In this document: positions 1-7,505 of the stretch, piece by piece
Layout: each line of letters begins with the position of its first letter
Numbering within the stretch: position 1 is the first letter of the stretch
DNA from: Acanthaster planci
Taxonomy: Eukaryota > Echinodermata > Asteroidea > Valvatida > Acanthasteridae
Assembly: GCF_001949145.1 (NCBI RefSeq)
Contig: NW_019091415.1
Location: 1,746,595 to 1,758,954 of the forward strand
DNA: 12,360 bases
Direction of reading: 5' to 3'
Program-made: the position numbers and the translations under genes
The notes under the pieces: model-generated
What the model was told of the DNA's origin: nothing
What the model saw: the letters and a program-made list of their open reading frames with translations, nothing else
Databases searched by the model: none

Positions 1-1603
1 TTACCCACTCCGCCTGGCCCATTATACTGCAAGTTGTTTTCCTAGTTCCGCAATTTCCTAGTTCACAAGAGCAAAAAAACACTAAAATTCACGGGCGATA
101 GGTCACTCGCTACGTGTGATTTTAAATATTTCTTTAAATTGAATAATCATATAAACCTTTGCATCTAATGTCTACTGTTGATGTACACTTGCTTGACTGT
201 ATTTGTAACTATCAAACCCTGTCGGCCTAAATGACTTTTGTGCGGAATAAGTAGTGCTTACTGTTTGAATTAAGAGTATTTTTGTCAAATAAAACAATAT
301 GAATGAAAATTACTTTATGTCGGGATTGACGATGGCGTGCGGTAAGTAGTGATCACGCACAAATTGCGCGGTTGATTGGCCTCTTTTTATAACCAAAGCA
401 TTAAATGTGCACTACAAACCCAAAGAGTCAGAGAACCAGTTTAGTTAAATTTTATACCTAGAAATATTCCGTTTCAAAATTATTTTTAAATTAAAGCAAC
501 TTGAATTTCCTCAGTGATTCAGCGGAACTGTGGATGAGGAATCCACCAAAAAAGCAGGAATGATGCTTTCTGTATGTACTAAAGCATTTCAAATCCAAGT
601 ATTTTTTCATTCGAAAAAAAGGAAATGTTGACAGGTGCATGTCATAATACAGTCGGCCAATCAAATGTCACTTGTCAAAGTACTTATACATTAAAATCTC
701 GACAACTGAACTTCAGGGGAATGGAGTTATCCTGAAAAGGTATTTATTAAACTAAACCACTTCATCGTGGTACATAGCTTCGTGTGGCAAAACTTTCGTA
801 TCGCTTAGTCATTTAACAACGTGAAGCGCTGCTATTTTTTTCACCTGGGCTTCCCTGTGTGTGGTCACATGACCTTTCTTTTTACGATCACATGGCCGCT
901 GCAGTGTCAGTGATTGGACTGCCTGAAGGGGACTATAATTGGGCCTGCGTTGCAATCAGGTTAGTTTCAGCGTCTTGAAAGCCAGGATTACACAGTTGCA
1001 GCTACGTTGATTTATGCAACGTGCTTGTCCTCGTCAGAAAAGAAATGAACTTGCGATGACTCCTAACCCTATGTAGACTTCCGATACTTTCAATGCCGTT
1101 TGAAGCATTTTGGTAGTGGTTTTTTGAATCAGAAACTTCAAAATAAGTGGATGTAATGGTGTGGGTATTGTTCGAGTTACGGTGGTATTTTTGTACATAA
1201 AACTTTAAGCCTTTTAACCCGAGACGTGATCGGGTCATCCGCACGTGACACGACCAGCGCTCACCATTTGTGCACTCCACGTGCGTTCTGCGTGTACGTG
1301 GTCATGCAGCATCCGGGACATTTCCTTTAAGCGTTTGCAGGTGCGTATGTCATGTAGGTGGTTTGCAGCTCTGTTCTCTTTCCTAACGTTCCCGGTGAAG
1401 ATTTGTTTTTCTGTTTCATACACCCACAAAAAATTTGCAAACTGAAGGTAACAATTTTGTTTGATAAAAAGGTAGGAGAGATTAACTCCGACGTTTAGAA
1501 TAATGTTCTGCTTGCTTCCTATGTACCAAATAGAACCGTGTTTCGGGCACATGATCCACCGGGTCCCGTGCAATGCCATTTGTTATTAGGCGATATCTTT
1601 TCT
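1..1603. other. AT-rich region, no gene recognised
   Basis: Frames on both strands are short, show no motif I recognise and have no convincing exon borders. The minus frames at 1002-1280 and 1235-1579 have unconvincing composition and no family resemblance. Two CACGTG E-box hexamers sit 36 bp apart at 1242-1247 and 1278-1283, but without a transcript nearby they carry little weight. The stretch may be intergenic, intronic or old repeat. Confidence 0.5.
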
Positions 1604-1693
1604 GGGTACCTGGGTACCCGATGTTAACAAAAAACGATGTTAACAAAAAACGGGTACCCGGTTCTAAAAAATACCCGCGAATGCACACCCCTA
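1604..1693. mobile_element. Probable hAT-type DNA transposon terminus (one end only)
   Basis: Read on the minus strand from 1693, the sequence begins TAGGGGTGTGCA. It continues through a CGGGTA motif, a T-run and an ACCGGGTACCCG block. The YAGGGGTGTGCA opening is typical of terminal inverted repeats of hAT-superfamily transposons, and subterminal repeated short palindromes (here GGGTACCC at 1612-1619 and 1652-1659) are also common there. The end lies exactly where the gag-like relic to the right loses its character, as expected for an insertion junction. I could not find the matching TAGGGGTGTGCA at the other end, nor a second copy of an 8-bp target duplication (candidate GTGTGTAG at 1694-1701). 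The element is therefore truncated, rearranged, or the call is wrong. No transposase is visible. Confidence 0.4.
1619..1650. repeat. Two perfect tandem copies of a 16-bp unit
   Basis: The unit CGATGTTAACAAAAAA occurs twice back to back with no mismatch (1619-1634 and 1635-1650). It contains the palindrome GTTAAC. The pair is bracketed by GGGTACCC on both sides. It sits inside the putative hAT terminus, where tandem subterminal repeats are often transposase-binding sites; that role is inferred. Confidence 0.9.
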
Positions 1694-1701
1694 GTGTGTA
1701 G

Positions 1702-1721
1702 ACTGCGCCACTGGGCGCAGT
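1702..1721. repeat. Perfect 8-bp inverted repeat with 4-nt loop
   Basis: ACTGCGCC, loop ACTG, then GGCGCAGT. It is GC-rich in an AT-rich region and lies 8 bp from the putative transposon end, inside the last part of the gag-like relic. Confidence 0.85.
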
Positions 1722-1742
1722 CCCTTGTTTTACGGGAAAACC

Positions 1743-1760
1743 GTGGGGACCGGTCCCCAC
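1743..1760. repeat. Perfect 18-bp palindrome
   Basis: GTGGGGACCGGTCCCCAC equals its own reverse complement. It lies just after the zinc-knuckle coding part of the gag-like relic and 21 bp from another perfect inverted repeat. No function can be read from sequence alone. Confidence 0.95.
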
Positions 1761-2743
1761 TGCCACTCTGCATGACGCTGCTCCATGCCCTGAACGGCCA
1801 CACCGATGGCAGCTATGGCATATCGGCAGGGATTCCAACAACAACCGCCGATGGAATTGAATGAAAAACAGACAGCCTTATGTGAAGAGTTTTTAGTGAC
1901 CACCACGGTAGCATTTGCTGGGGAAAATAAACTACCCGCCGCCGCAATTGTGATCCATAGCTCCATATCAATGGCTGCCCATGACAGCGACGGATTTGTT
2001 TCCATTCGCAAGCGAAACTGCTCGTCATAGTTCCGCCATCCCAGCCCTGGGAATTGTATCGGCGCAGTGCGAATAATTTCCGCTTACTTAAGCAATTCTG
2101 AGAACTGGCTCGGATGTGCTGCAGAATAGACAGCCTTATAAGCATGAAAATCAGTTGACCATTTATCATATATGAATCAAGTTTCTGCGGCGGGGGAGCC
2201 ACAGGCCGAAAAACAACCCTGTCTTGCTCGACAGTCATAGTTAACTCTGACCCGCTCGCTGTAGAGGCCAGCGCCCTGTTGGCATTGTCACGGTACAATA
2301 ATGCCATTTCAATATATTGACCATTACAAATTTTCTCTTTCACTGATGGGGAGACATGGAGATCAATGGGGGCCCCGATGTCTACAGAATGTAGAGGAGT
2401 TGGTCTTGTCATGTCTAGAGCCGACGCACCGGGCAAAAGGCCGTTATTATTGGCCTGAGCAAAGCCAGGACCAGCGGTGTGAGAGGGTTGGCTTTCTGCA
2501 CAAAGTACATCCCCTATCCGATAACTTCTCTTGTCTGCAAACGCCGGATTAGAATAAGGGAGGGAAGTATTCGTACTAGTCGGGAGGACTAAACCGCTAG
2601 CACTCAAAGCATTGGCCCCAACACTACTTGGAAAAGTACTGACATAACTACATGTACTTGGGTTAAGCCCTGGACTTGTGCCTAAACCGGCAGAAGATCG
2701 ATTGCTAGTACTGCCAATACTACTACTATTAACGTCCACTAGG

Positions 2744-3109
2744 TTAGGTCGCCATCCACTGAAAGGTCCACCGACTGACAGCAGCAGGGGCCATACTTGT
2801 TATTGTAGGTCCAGCAGCAGAAACCCGGCTTGCTCCCGCCGTGGCTGGAACTGCGAGACCCGGGTGTGTCACCTCTGAAAACTCCCATGTGGATTGGCCA
2901 GCTATCGCCACATTGCACTGCGACCCGTCGACCGGAGCTGTTGCCCTCTCCGCGGCGGCCTCTAGCGCTGGCTCTGCTGTCACTTTTCCACGACAGGGGT
3001 GCCCAGGACGATGCAGATCGAACGGGAGAAATCGCTTGTTGCTACGAAACGTGACACTATTCCAAGGAGAAAGAAACCCAGCCTTACGGGCAACCTGGCG
3101 ACAAGGCAA
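2744..3109 (-). pseudogene. Possible N-terminal part of the gag-like ORF
   Basis: An open minus frame of 121 codons, rich in Ala, Pro, Thr and Ser in its second half, ends at a TAA just where the main gag-like frame begins (offset by one frame). Low-complexity Ala/Pro/Ser N-termini are usual in such proteins, so one more frameshift could join the two. The DNA is clearly more GC-rich than its surroundings. Overlapping plus frames at 2841-3260 and 2999-3205 are also open, the latter Lys/Arg-rich, so strand and frame are not certain. There is no ATG in a good position. Confidence 0.3.
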
Positions 3110-3797
3110 TCAGTCTCGGACGTCTCCAGCAAAAAGCGGCCTCACAAACCTCCGCAAGTGGCCAGGGAACGAAGGAAAGCACTCAGGAATATATGGCATA
3201 AATAATATCAACTCCAAAGTCCAAGACAACCGAACCAATCGGACAATATTTGGTTCTTGAAAGTGAGTTCTCTTGTAGAGCGAATTCAATTTTCATGTGA
3301 CGGCTTCGAAAAACTAAACCAATGTGGCTTTTTGGCGCGAACTAGGCCGAGCATATAGTTATTGTATTCCGATGTACATGTATATCATCTATCTTCCTGG
3401 GAGAGGTTACCCGCATTAACAAAGTCATTCCCCTCTTTCCTCTGTGGTCATTCAGGGTTATTGGCGAGGGGGTGGCCAGCAGATGCAACTAGAGGAGATT
3501 GATTATTCCTGTCTACATTCCAAACCCGTAGGCGTGCTCAGCTGATGGACAGTACAAATTTCGCGACCTTCCCTGCCCCGCAAATAAAACATGTGTCTGC
3601 AGAGAATAATGGATTTTATCTTGCAGAGATAAAATAGAATATATGAATTACCACGTTATCTTTCTCTTTATGCGATGCTTCAGCTGATATTTCTCCTAAA
3701 TTTAAACGTAGTTGTTAAATGTTATTTGATCGTAGAGACCATTTATGATTTGGTTAACTCTGCTGCTGAATTCTGCTAAATTTCCCACTTTGTAAGC
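3110..3797. other. Non-coding stretch between two retroelement relics
   Basis: I see no reading frame of interest on either strand. The first part (to about 3250) may still belong to the GC-rich 5' region of the gag-like element. From about 3650 the sequence is AT-rich. A short perfect hairpin is listed separately. Confidence 0.45.
3613..3635. repeat. Perfect 9-bp inverted repeat with 5-nt spacer
   Basis: ATTTTATCT and AGATAAAAT are exact reverse complements separated by TGCAG. The stem is AT-rich and not followed by a T-run in a way that suggests any specific function. Confidence 0.85.
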
Positions 3798-4010
3798 TCA
3801 AAGAAAATCTCTTATTAAGTCATAAAAGAAAACCAGGGTGTCTGCATCCCATTCTGATAACGGTATTACAAGTTCAAGTGCTTCTATAACATTCATGTTG
3901 ATAGATGTTGCCTTCAGTGAGGCAGGCAGTTCACGCTCTGGTCTAACTCCTTCAGGTGTACTTCCAGCAGGACTTCCTTTGACTTCAGTTGAAGTACCCC
4001 CAGTAAAAAC
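3798..4010 (-). pseudogene. Possible gag-like fragment of an LTR retrotransposon
   Basis: An open minus frame of about 70 codons without its own ATG start. Its first half is Gly/Ser/Thr/Pro/Glu-rich. The second half has a gag-like look: MNVIEALELVIPLSEWDADTL followed by an aromatic FFYDLIRDF stretch. Many gag proteins have a similar block with a hydrophobic strand, a short acidic loop and an aromatic helix. The resemblance is weak and I could not check it. It lies directly after, and one frame away from, the fragment ending at 3985. In a normal LTR element gag comes before pol, so its place downstream of the pol-like piece is anomalous. Confidence 0.25.
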
Positions 4011-4582
4011 TTATTTTTTTGACTCTAACAGATTTGTCACCTTTTAAATTATCAATGGTATTTTCTAATTCAAACGTCTGCTCACTTTCAGTCAAATAAA
4101 AAGAATGTGTTTCCATATCTGTTTTATAACAAACCGGTTCTAAATTTATTGACGGCAGTTCCCCAGTGTTTTTCAGAGACTTGAAACAGGTCACCAGCTT
4201 TGCCTGGTGTTTCTTTCATTACGTCTCGATAACACACTGCCACCAATGCCCTGAGTGGTTGCCCTCTAGAGATGTTGCCTGCCAAATCTTGGTTTAATTT
4301 GTTTTCTATGAGACCTGCTTGTTCAATAGTCAATTGAATGTCTAGTCGTTTAAATATTTTGTTTGTTTTAGATTTTGGCTTTTGATAAACAAAACGCTGA
4401 TTGTATTTACCGCCTACGTTCTCCACTTTAAAGTCTGTATGAGGGGACAACAAGGCGGGATTGTGTAAACTAACAAAGTCACATCCTAAAATGCAGGGCA
4501 ACAACAAAGGGCTTATTAGCATGGTTGCATAGCTGCCTGCACAGCTGCCTGCATACTGCTGTAGCTGCATAATTTGCTGCAC
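3985..4582 (-). pseudogene. Ty3/Gypsy-like pol relic: end of protease and linker towards reverse transcriptase
   Basis: The minus frame 4582-4124 contains ILGCDF (codons 31-36), which matches the ILG-x-D-F motif at the end of retrotransposon aspartic proteases. About 75 codons later comes PLRALVAVCYRDV followed by TPGKAGD, which resembles the segment just before the reverse transcriptase in Ty3/Gypsy polyproteins (L-x-x-L-x-x-Y-x-D-V-F ... PG). No reverse-transcriptase motif such as YxDD follows. Instead the meaningful frame seems to shift near 4190 into an acidic open frame that ends at 3985. The protease catalytic DTG is not found upstream, where the DNA turns into short CTGC repeats. A truncated, inactive relic. 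The family assignment rests on two short motifs. Confidence 0.35.
4531..4554. repeat. Two tandem copies of a 12-bp unit, within a CTGC-rich stretch
   Basis: AGCTGCCTGCAC is followed directly by AGCTGCCTGCAT, one mismatch. More loose copies of AGCTGC/TTGCTGCA follow to about 4590. This looks like local slippage. Confidence 0.8.
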
Positions 4583-4660
4583 ATGTTGCTATACAATGGA
4601 AAGTTTGGCTAAACCACAAGAGGGCGCTTGCATAGCCCATTTATAGTTAAAAAGGTAACT

Positions 4661-4736
4661 AGTTTTACTATGAGGATGTAAAATGAAAGGAAAGGAAAGG
4701 AAGTTTTACAATGAAGATGTAGAATAAAAGGAAAGG
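4661..4736. repeat. Imperfect 41-bp tandem duplication, purine-rich
   Basis: A 35-bp block starting AGTTTTACTATGAGGATGTA recurs 41 bp later (from 4702) with four substitutions. The spacer and ends are made of GGAAA units, so the whole is partly microsatellite. Confidence 0.8.
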
Positions 4737-5086
4737 AATTCCTTTTCAAACTCCCATGGTGGGACCAGGTGACTCCCCATCACACTCAACACTACAGAGG
4801 ATAGAATGAATAAATATTTATAAGGGAGAGAAAGAAAGGGGAGGGATGAGCTCTTAATCACTAGTGCATTCAGTGCTAAATAGAGAACAGAAATTGAATA
4901 TGTTATTAAGTTAGAAAAGTAAAGGGACAGGTGACCTACATATAACAAGGTCGACTGGTCACAGTTGGCTTCACTAAGCACAACTTTGAACTTTTTATTT
5001 AGGTATAGGATCGGTTTCCTGCTAGATGTACCATAGCTACAGGATAGACTCTTTTCCGGTAGGTTTCCTGATATAAAATAACCTCA
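4737..5086. other. No gene recognised
   Basis: Only one open minus frame (4706-4981) is present. It is rich in Ser and Leu with no motif, typical of pyrimidine-rich non-coding sequence read as protein. I see nothing else here. Confidence 0.5.
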
Positions 5087-5865
5087 CTATCCCAAAGAAT
5101 AGCGAGGCTTATAAACAGGGCTTACTATTATGTTAATTACTCTGAGTCGCTGCAGGTTATCACTGTCGGATCCTAGTAACGATTGCAATACTGTTTTATC
5201 CAAAATGACATGGAAATTGTTAATTTTTATAACGATCTTTTCGTTTCTATACCTGACGCTGGCCCCACAAGGTAACGATCCATGTGTGCCGTAGTACACG
5301 TCTTTGGGACAAATAAAAAACCATGTCACTAAGTTTACCAATATTTTTCTCCTGTTGATCTTGTGTTATTTGTTTTCCATGATTTCAAACAGCATATTTG
5401 CGTAATGTAACTTGACGTACATGCGGTTCTTGTCAGTGTAAGGCAGTTTAACCACCTATTTGACTTTTGCAAATTCGTCGTAGTAGTCTAAATCACGACT
5501 GGCTCTGTAAGTGTTGATTGTATTTGGTGGGATGTTTGACTTTTTGTCCGTTTGTGTACCGATTTATAAGCCATAAAGTTGATGTGATTGAGTATAGCTA
5601 TCGTAGGATCTTGAAGTTGATAGCAGATTTGTTGCCCAGTGATGTTTTCGGGAGTTTTTCTTTGATGCCAAATTTATAGACATGATTGACGCCGTAGCAG
5701 AGTGTTTTTGGAAGCATGATCAACAGACATTTTTCTTAACTGTTGTGATTATGTGTTGCGTATGTTTGTCACTCTTTTTAGGGGCCTGTATACAACGTTT
5801 TAGTCTATGTTGCGGGCATTGAGACGTTCAGAGTTGTCAGTTACGATGTAAATTTGGTTTGACAT
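5087..5865 (-). pseudogene. Unit C: decayed ORF of unknown family, possibly virus-derived
   Basis: An ATG at 5865 opens a short frame (MSNQIYIVTDNSERLN) that stops at 5802. Protein-like sequence then continues in other frames: one from about 5806 to 5722, a second from about 5729 to 5495 containing CYGVNHVYKFGIKEKLP and a TAG at 5600, and then the first of these again from about 5494 to the stop at 5087. The last piece has internal stops at 5458 and 5368 but reads like a real protein: KLPYTDKNRMYVKLHYANM, then a Cys-Pro-Lys-Asp stretch, LPCGASVRYRNEKIVIKINN, FHVILDKTVLQSLLG. Together this would be about 250 residues, basic and rich in Asn, Lys and Tyr, with no intron borders. I do not recognise the family. 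It follows unit B on the same strand after only 143 bp. A TATAAAG lies at 5880-5874, too close to the ATG to serve as an ordinary TATA box. At least three frameshifts and three further in-frame stops rule out function. Confidence 0.5.
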
Positions 5866-6008
5866 GGTTTTGGCTTTATAGTACAAGTAAGTATTTTTTT
5901 TATTTTTTCTCTGCTTAATCTGCCACATCAATTAAACTTGCGTACACAGCATAAACGTCTCAGAGCATGGGTCACTCTTGTGGATTTTTTTCTACATTTT
6001 CATCATAT

Positions 6009-6634
6009 TTAATTATTAAGCCAGATTCTTAAGTCAGATTCTCGCTCGGGATCGTCTGGTGTTCTTAGTATCATCTTCTTGTAACAACCATAGCCGCTAT
6101 TGTCGTCATATACAAATACTAAATAAGATTCACTAGCTAAATTGCAACAGTTGATGCAACAAAAACAATTGTTACATTGTCACAATCGATACAGTTTACG
6201 TTCGATACAGTTGTCACAGCGCTTGCAGGTATCAGAATTATTGCAACTGAATTGACACAGCTTTCACAAGAATTTTCAAACTTGTCGCATTGAACACAAT
6301 TGTCGCATTGGTCACAATATTTGCAATCAACGCATGTAACGCAATGTTCCTTGGTGCTTTCACATCCGATGCAAGTTTCGCAGTCAGAACAATCACGAGA
6401 TTTTTCACAATTAGCACATTGTTTGCAATCGGCAAAGTATGAGCAATTTTTACAGTTAGTGCAATCTCAACATACTGTACAATTGGTACAATATTTACAA
6501 TCTACGCAATCAGTACGTCAGTCGATATGAATAGAATTTAAACAATGATCGGAATCACAAGCATCTATCACGTCGAGAGACTTGAATGTGTTTTTGCAAA
6601 AGAAACAATTAATGTTGGTTTTTTGGTTTATCAT
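6009..6634 (-). pseudogene. Unit B: decayed cysteine-rich protein made of C-x-x-C triplets
   Basis: Read on the minus strand from an ATG at 6634, one frame gives an N-terminus with NCFFCKNTF and DACDSDHC. It continues into a long run in which Cys recurs every third residue (for example DCKYCDQCDNCVQC, ADCKQCANC). About 39 cysteines fall in about 208 codons. Near 6243 the run moves into a neighbouring frame, continues with CKRCDNC and a CFCCINCC cluster, and ends with an ordinary-looking tail (YLVFVYDDNSGYGCYKK...) at a TAA at 6011-6009. In-frame stops, all TGA, fall at 6520, 6469 and 6182. The pattern suggests a metal-binding or disulphide-rich protein; it is not a RING, zinc knuckle or EGF pattern and I cannot name the family. 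It sits between units A and C on the same strand. The plus frame over 6300-6530, rich in Gln and Ser, is only its shadow. Confidence 0.65.
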
Positions 6635-7450
6635 CTCTTTATTATAGAGTAATTAAAAAAAATTTTCATTTTTTCTTGAAACCTATTCTTCTGATTCAGG
6701 GAGGGTGTTTTTTTTTCTTTTCCCGGGGTGACATAGATTTTTATACGGAGGTGAGAAACTTTTTTCATTTTTTCCGAGAGGGGGAAGTCCGGGGGAAAGG
6801 GGAGTCTTGGGAAGCCCAGGGGAGTAGGGGAACTCCCGGGAAGAGGGGTTTTTAGGGTGGTTTTTGGGTAGTTTTGGAAAAAGTCGATGTGGTATTCAGG
6901 GGGGTCAATGAGGTATAGGAGGAAAAGTGGTTGATCTGGAACTCTCCTTTGCATACTACTCTCTGGTCTCACGTCTTGCCACGTCAACTCCACGTCGACT
7001 GATGAGACTCCTGGTTCAGTGACCTGTTGTCCTTTCAAAGAGACCGGCCATTCTCCATCAGCCGAAATCCAGTATCTTCCATCCGGCACCTGAGGATCTT
7101 CACCTAATGTGCTGGACATTGTCCAATGATCCTTTCACTCGGTGGGACTTTCGAGTGACACTGCAGCCATGGCCACACGGGGACGATGTTTTTCCACCCA
7201 CAAGGTGTACGACTGCAGAATATGGCATTTGACTATGTGGTGCGACGAACATGCTGTGGCTCCAACCGATACTCCTTTAAGAGCAGTCACAGACTTCATA
7301 ATGTCATCATAACGGGACTTCAAGTTTCATCTGTAACACGTGCCCATCCAGGTGCATGCCAAGTTCAAACTCTGTCAGACCTCTATTTCTGCAGTAATGA
7401 ATCTTTGAAAAATGCGCCTTCAGTGTATTGTCATGTGACACCTTAGGATG
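6631..7450 (-). pseudogene. Unit A: decayed ORF of unknown family, upstream of the Cys-rich unit
   Basis: The minus frame opening at 7450 reads VSHDNTLKAHFSKIHYCRN, then LTEFELGMHLDGHVLQMKL, and meets a double TGA at 7309. A neighbouring frame takes over from about 7320 with RYDDIMKSVTALKGVSVGA and a VKCHILQSYTLWVEKH stretch, stops at a TGA (7137-7135), and then stays open to 6631. This last part includes VPDGRYWISADGEWPVSL and VDVELTWQDVRPES. After about 6905 the coding look fades into a proline-rich, homopolymer-laden tail. The pieces read as a real, soluble, mixed-composition protein of over 200 residues. I see no motif that names a family, no signal peptide and no clear exon borders. Its terminal TGA overlaps the ATG of unit B. 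A host pseudogene is the main alternative to a viral or transposon origin. Confidence 0.5.
6648..6905. repeat. Homopolymer-rich tract (runs of G, A and T)
   Basis: The plus strand is dominated by runs of 4-9 identical bases: G5-G6 runs alternating with T-runs and A-runs, and almost no C. The pattern covers the 3' tail of unit A up to the start of unit B. It is low-complexity and does not repeat with a fixed period. A sequencing or assembly homopolymer artefact cannot be excluded. Confidence 0.7.
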
Positions 7451-7505
7451 TCACAATGATGATTTTCTGTAGGAGAGTCTCTAGATGGTGGTCTAAGTTT
7501 GTACC

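Larger units (their letters stand above)
1694..2802 (-). pseudogene. Decayed gag-like ORF of a retroelement (DIRS-like or related), CCHC zinc knuckle
   Basis: The longest open stretch runs minus from about 2802 to about 2030. It starts with a Ser/Thr/Pro/Gly-rich low-complexity region, then a conserved-looking block with VKEKICNGQYIEMALLYRD. The meaningful frame then changes near 2030: the next frame reads YDEQFRLRMETNPS followed by SWAAIDMELW, and further on CFSFN...GGCC...PCRY. It changes again near 1820-1828, where a third frame gives a C-x2-C-x4-H-x4-C zinc knuckle (CHRCGRSGHGAASC, 1811-1770). This order (helical core, YDEQFR, a W-x-x-x-D-x-E-L-W motif, FN-x-x-G-x-C cluster, zinc knuckle) is what I remember of gag-like proteins accompanying tyrosine-recombinase retroelements in marine invertebrates. 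The assignment is by memory, not by search. At least two frameshifts make it non-functional. The relic ends at the transposon-like end at 1693, and no reverse transcriptase follows. Confidence 0.6.

Noticed and set aside
1235-1579. Minus 114-codon frame, considered as a continuation of the retroelement
   Set aside because: No reverse transcriptase, RNase H or recombinase motif, and residue composition looks random.
3838-4047. Plus frame with Ser/Thr/Pro-rich peptide
   Set aside because: Shadow of the minus frame 3798-4010, which has the more protein-like residue order.
5874-5880. TATAAAG before the unit C start codon as a promoter
   Set aside because: Transcription 25-30 bp downstream would start inside the coding region, and AT-rich DNA gives such matches by chance.
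6120-6500. Degenerate short repeats around TTGCAAT/GTCACAAT, at first sight a CRISPR-like or satellite array
   Set aside because: No conserved repeat with unique spacers. The periodicity is 9 bp and comes from Cys codons every third codon.
6300-6530. Plus-strand 76-codon frame rich in Gln, Ser and Val
   Set aside because: It is the antisense shadow of the C-x-x repeats of unit B; the cysteine spacing on the minus strand explains it fully.
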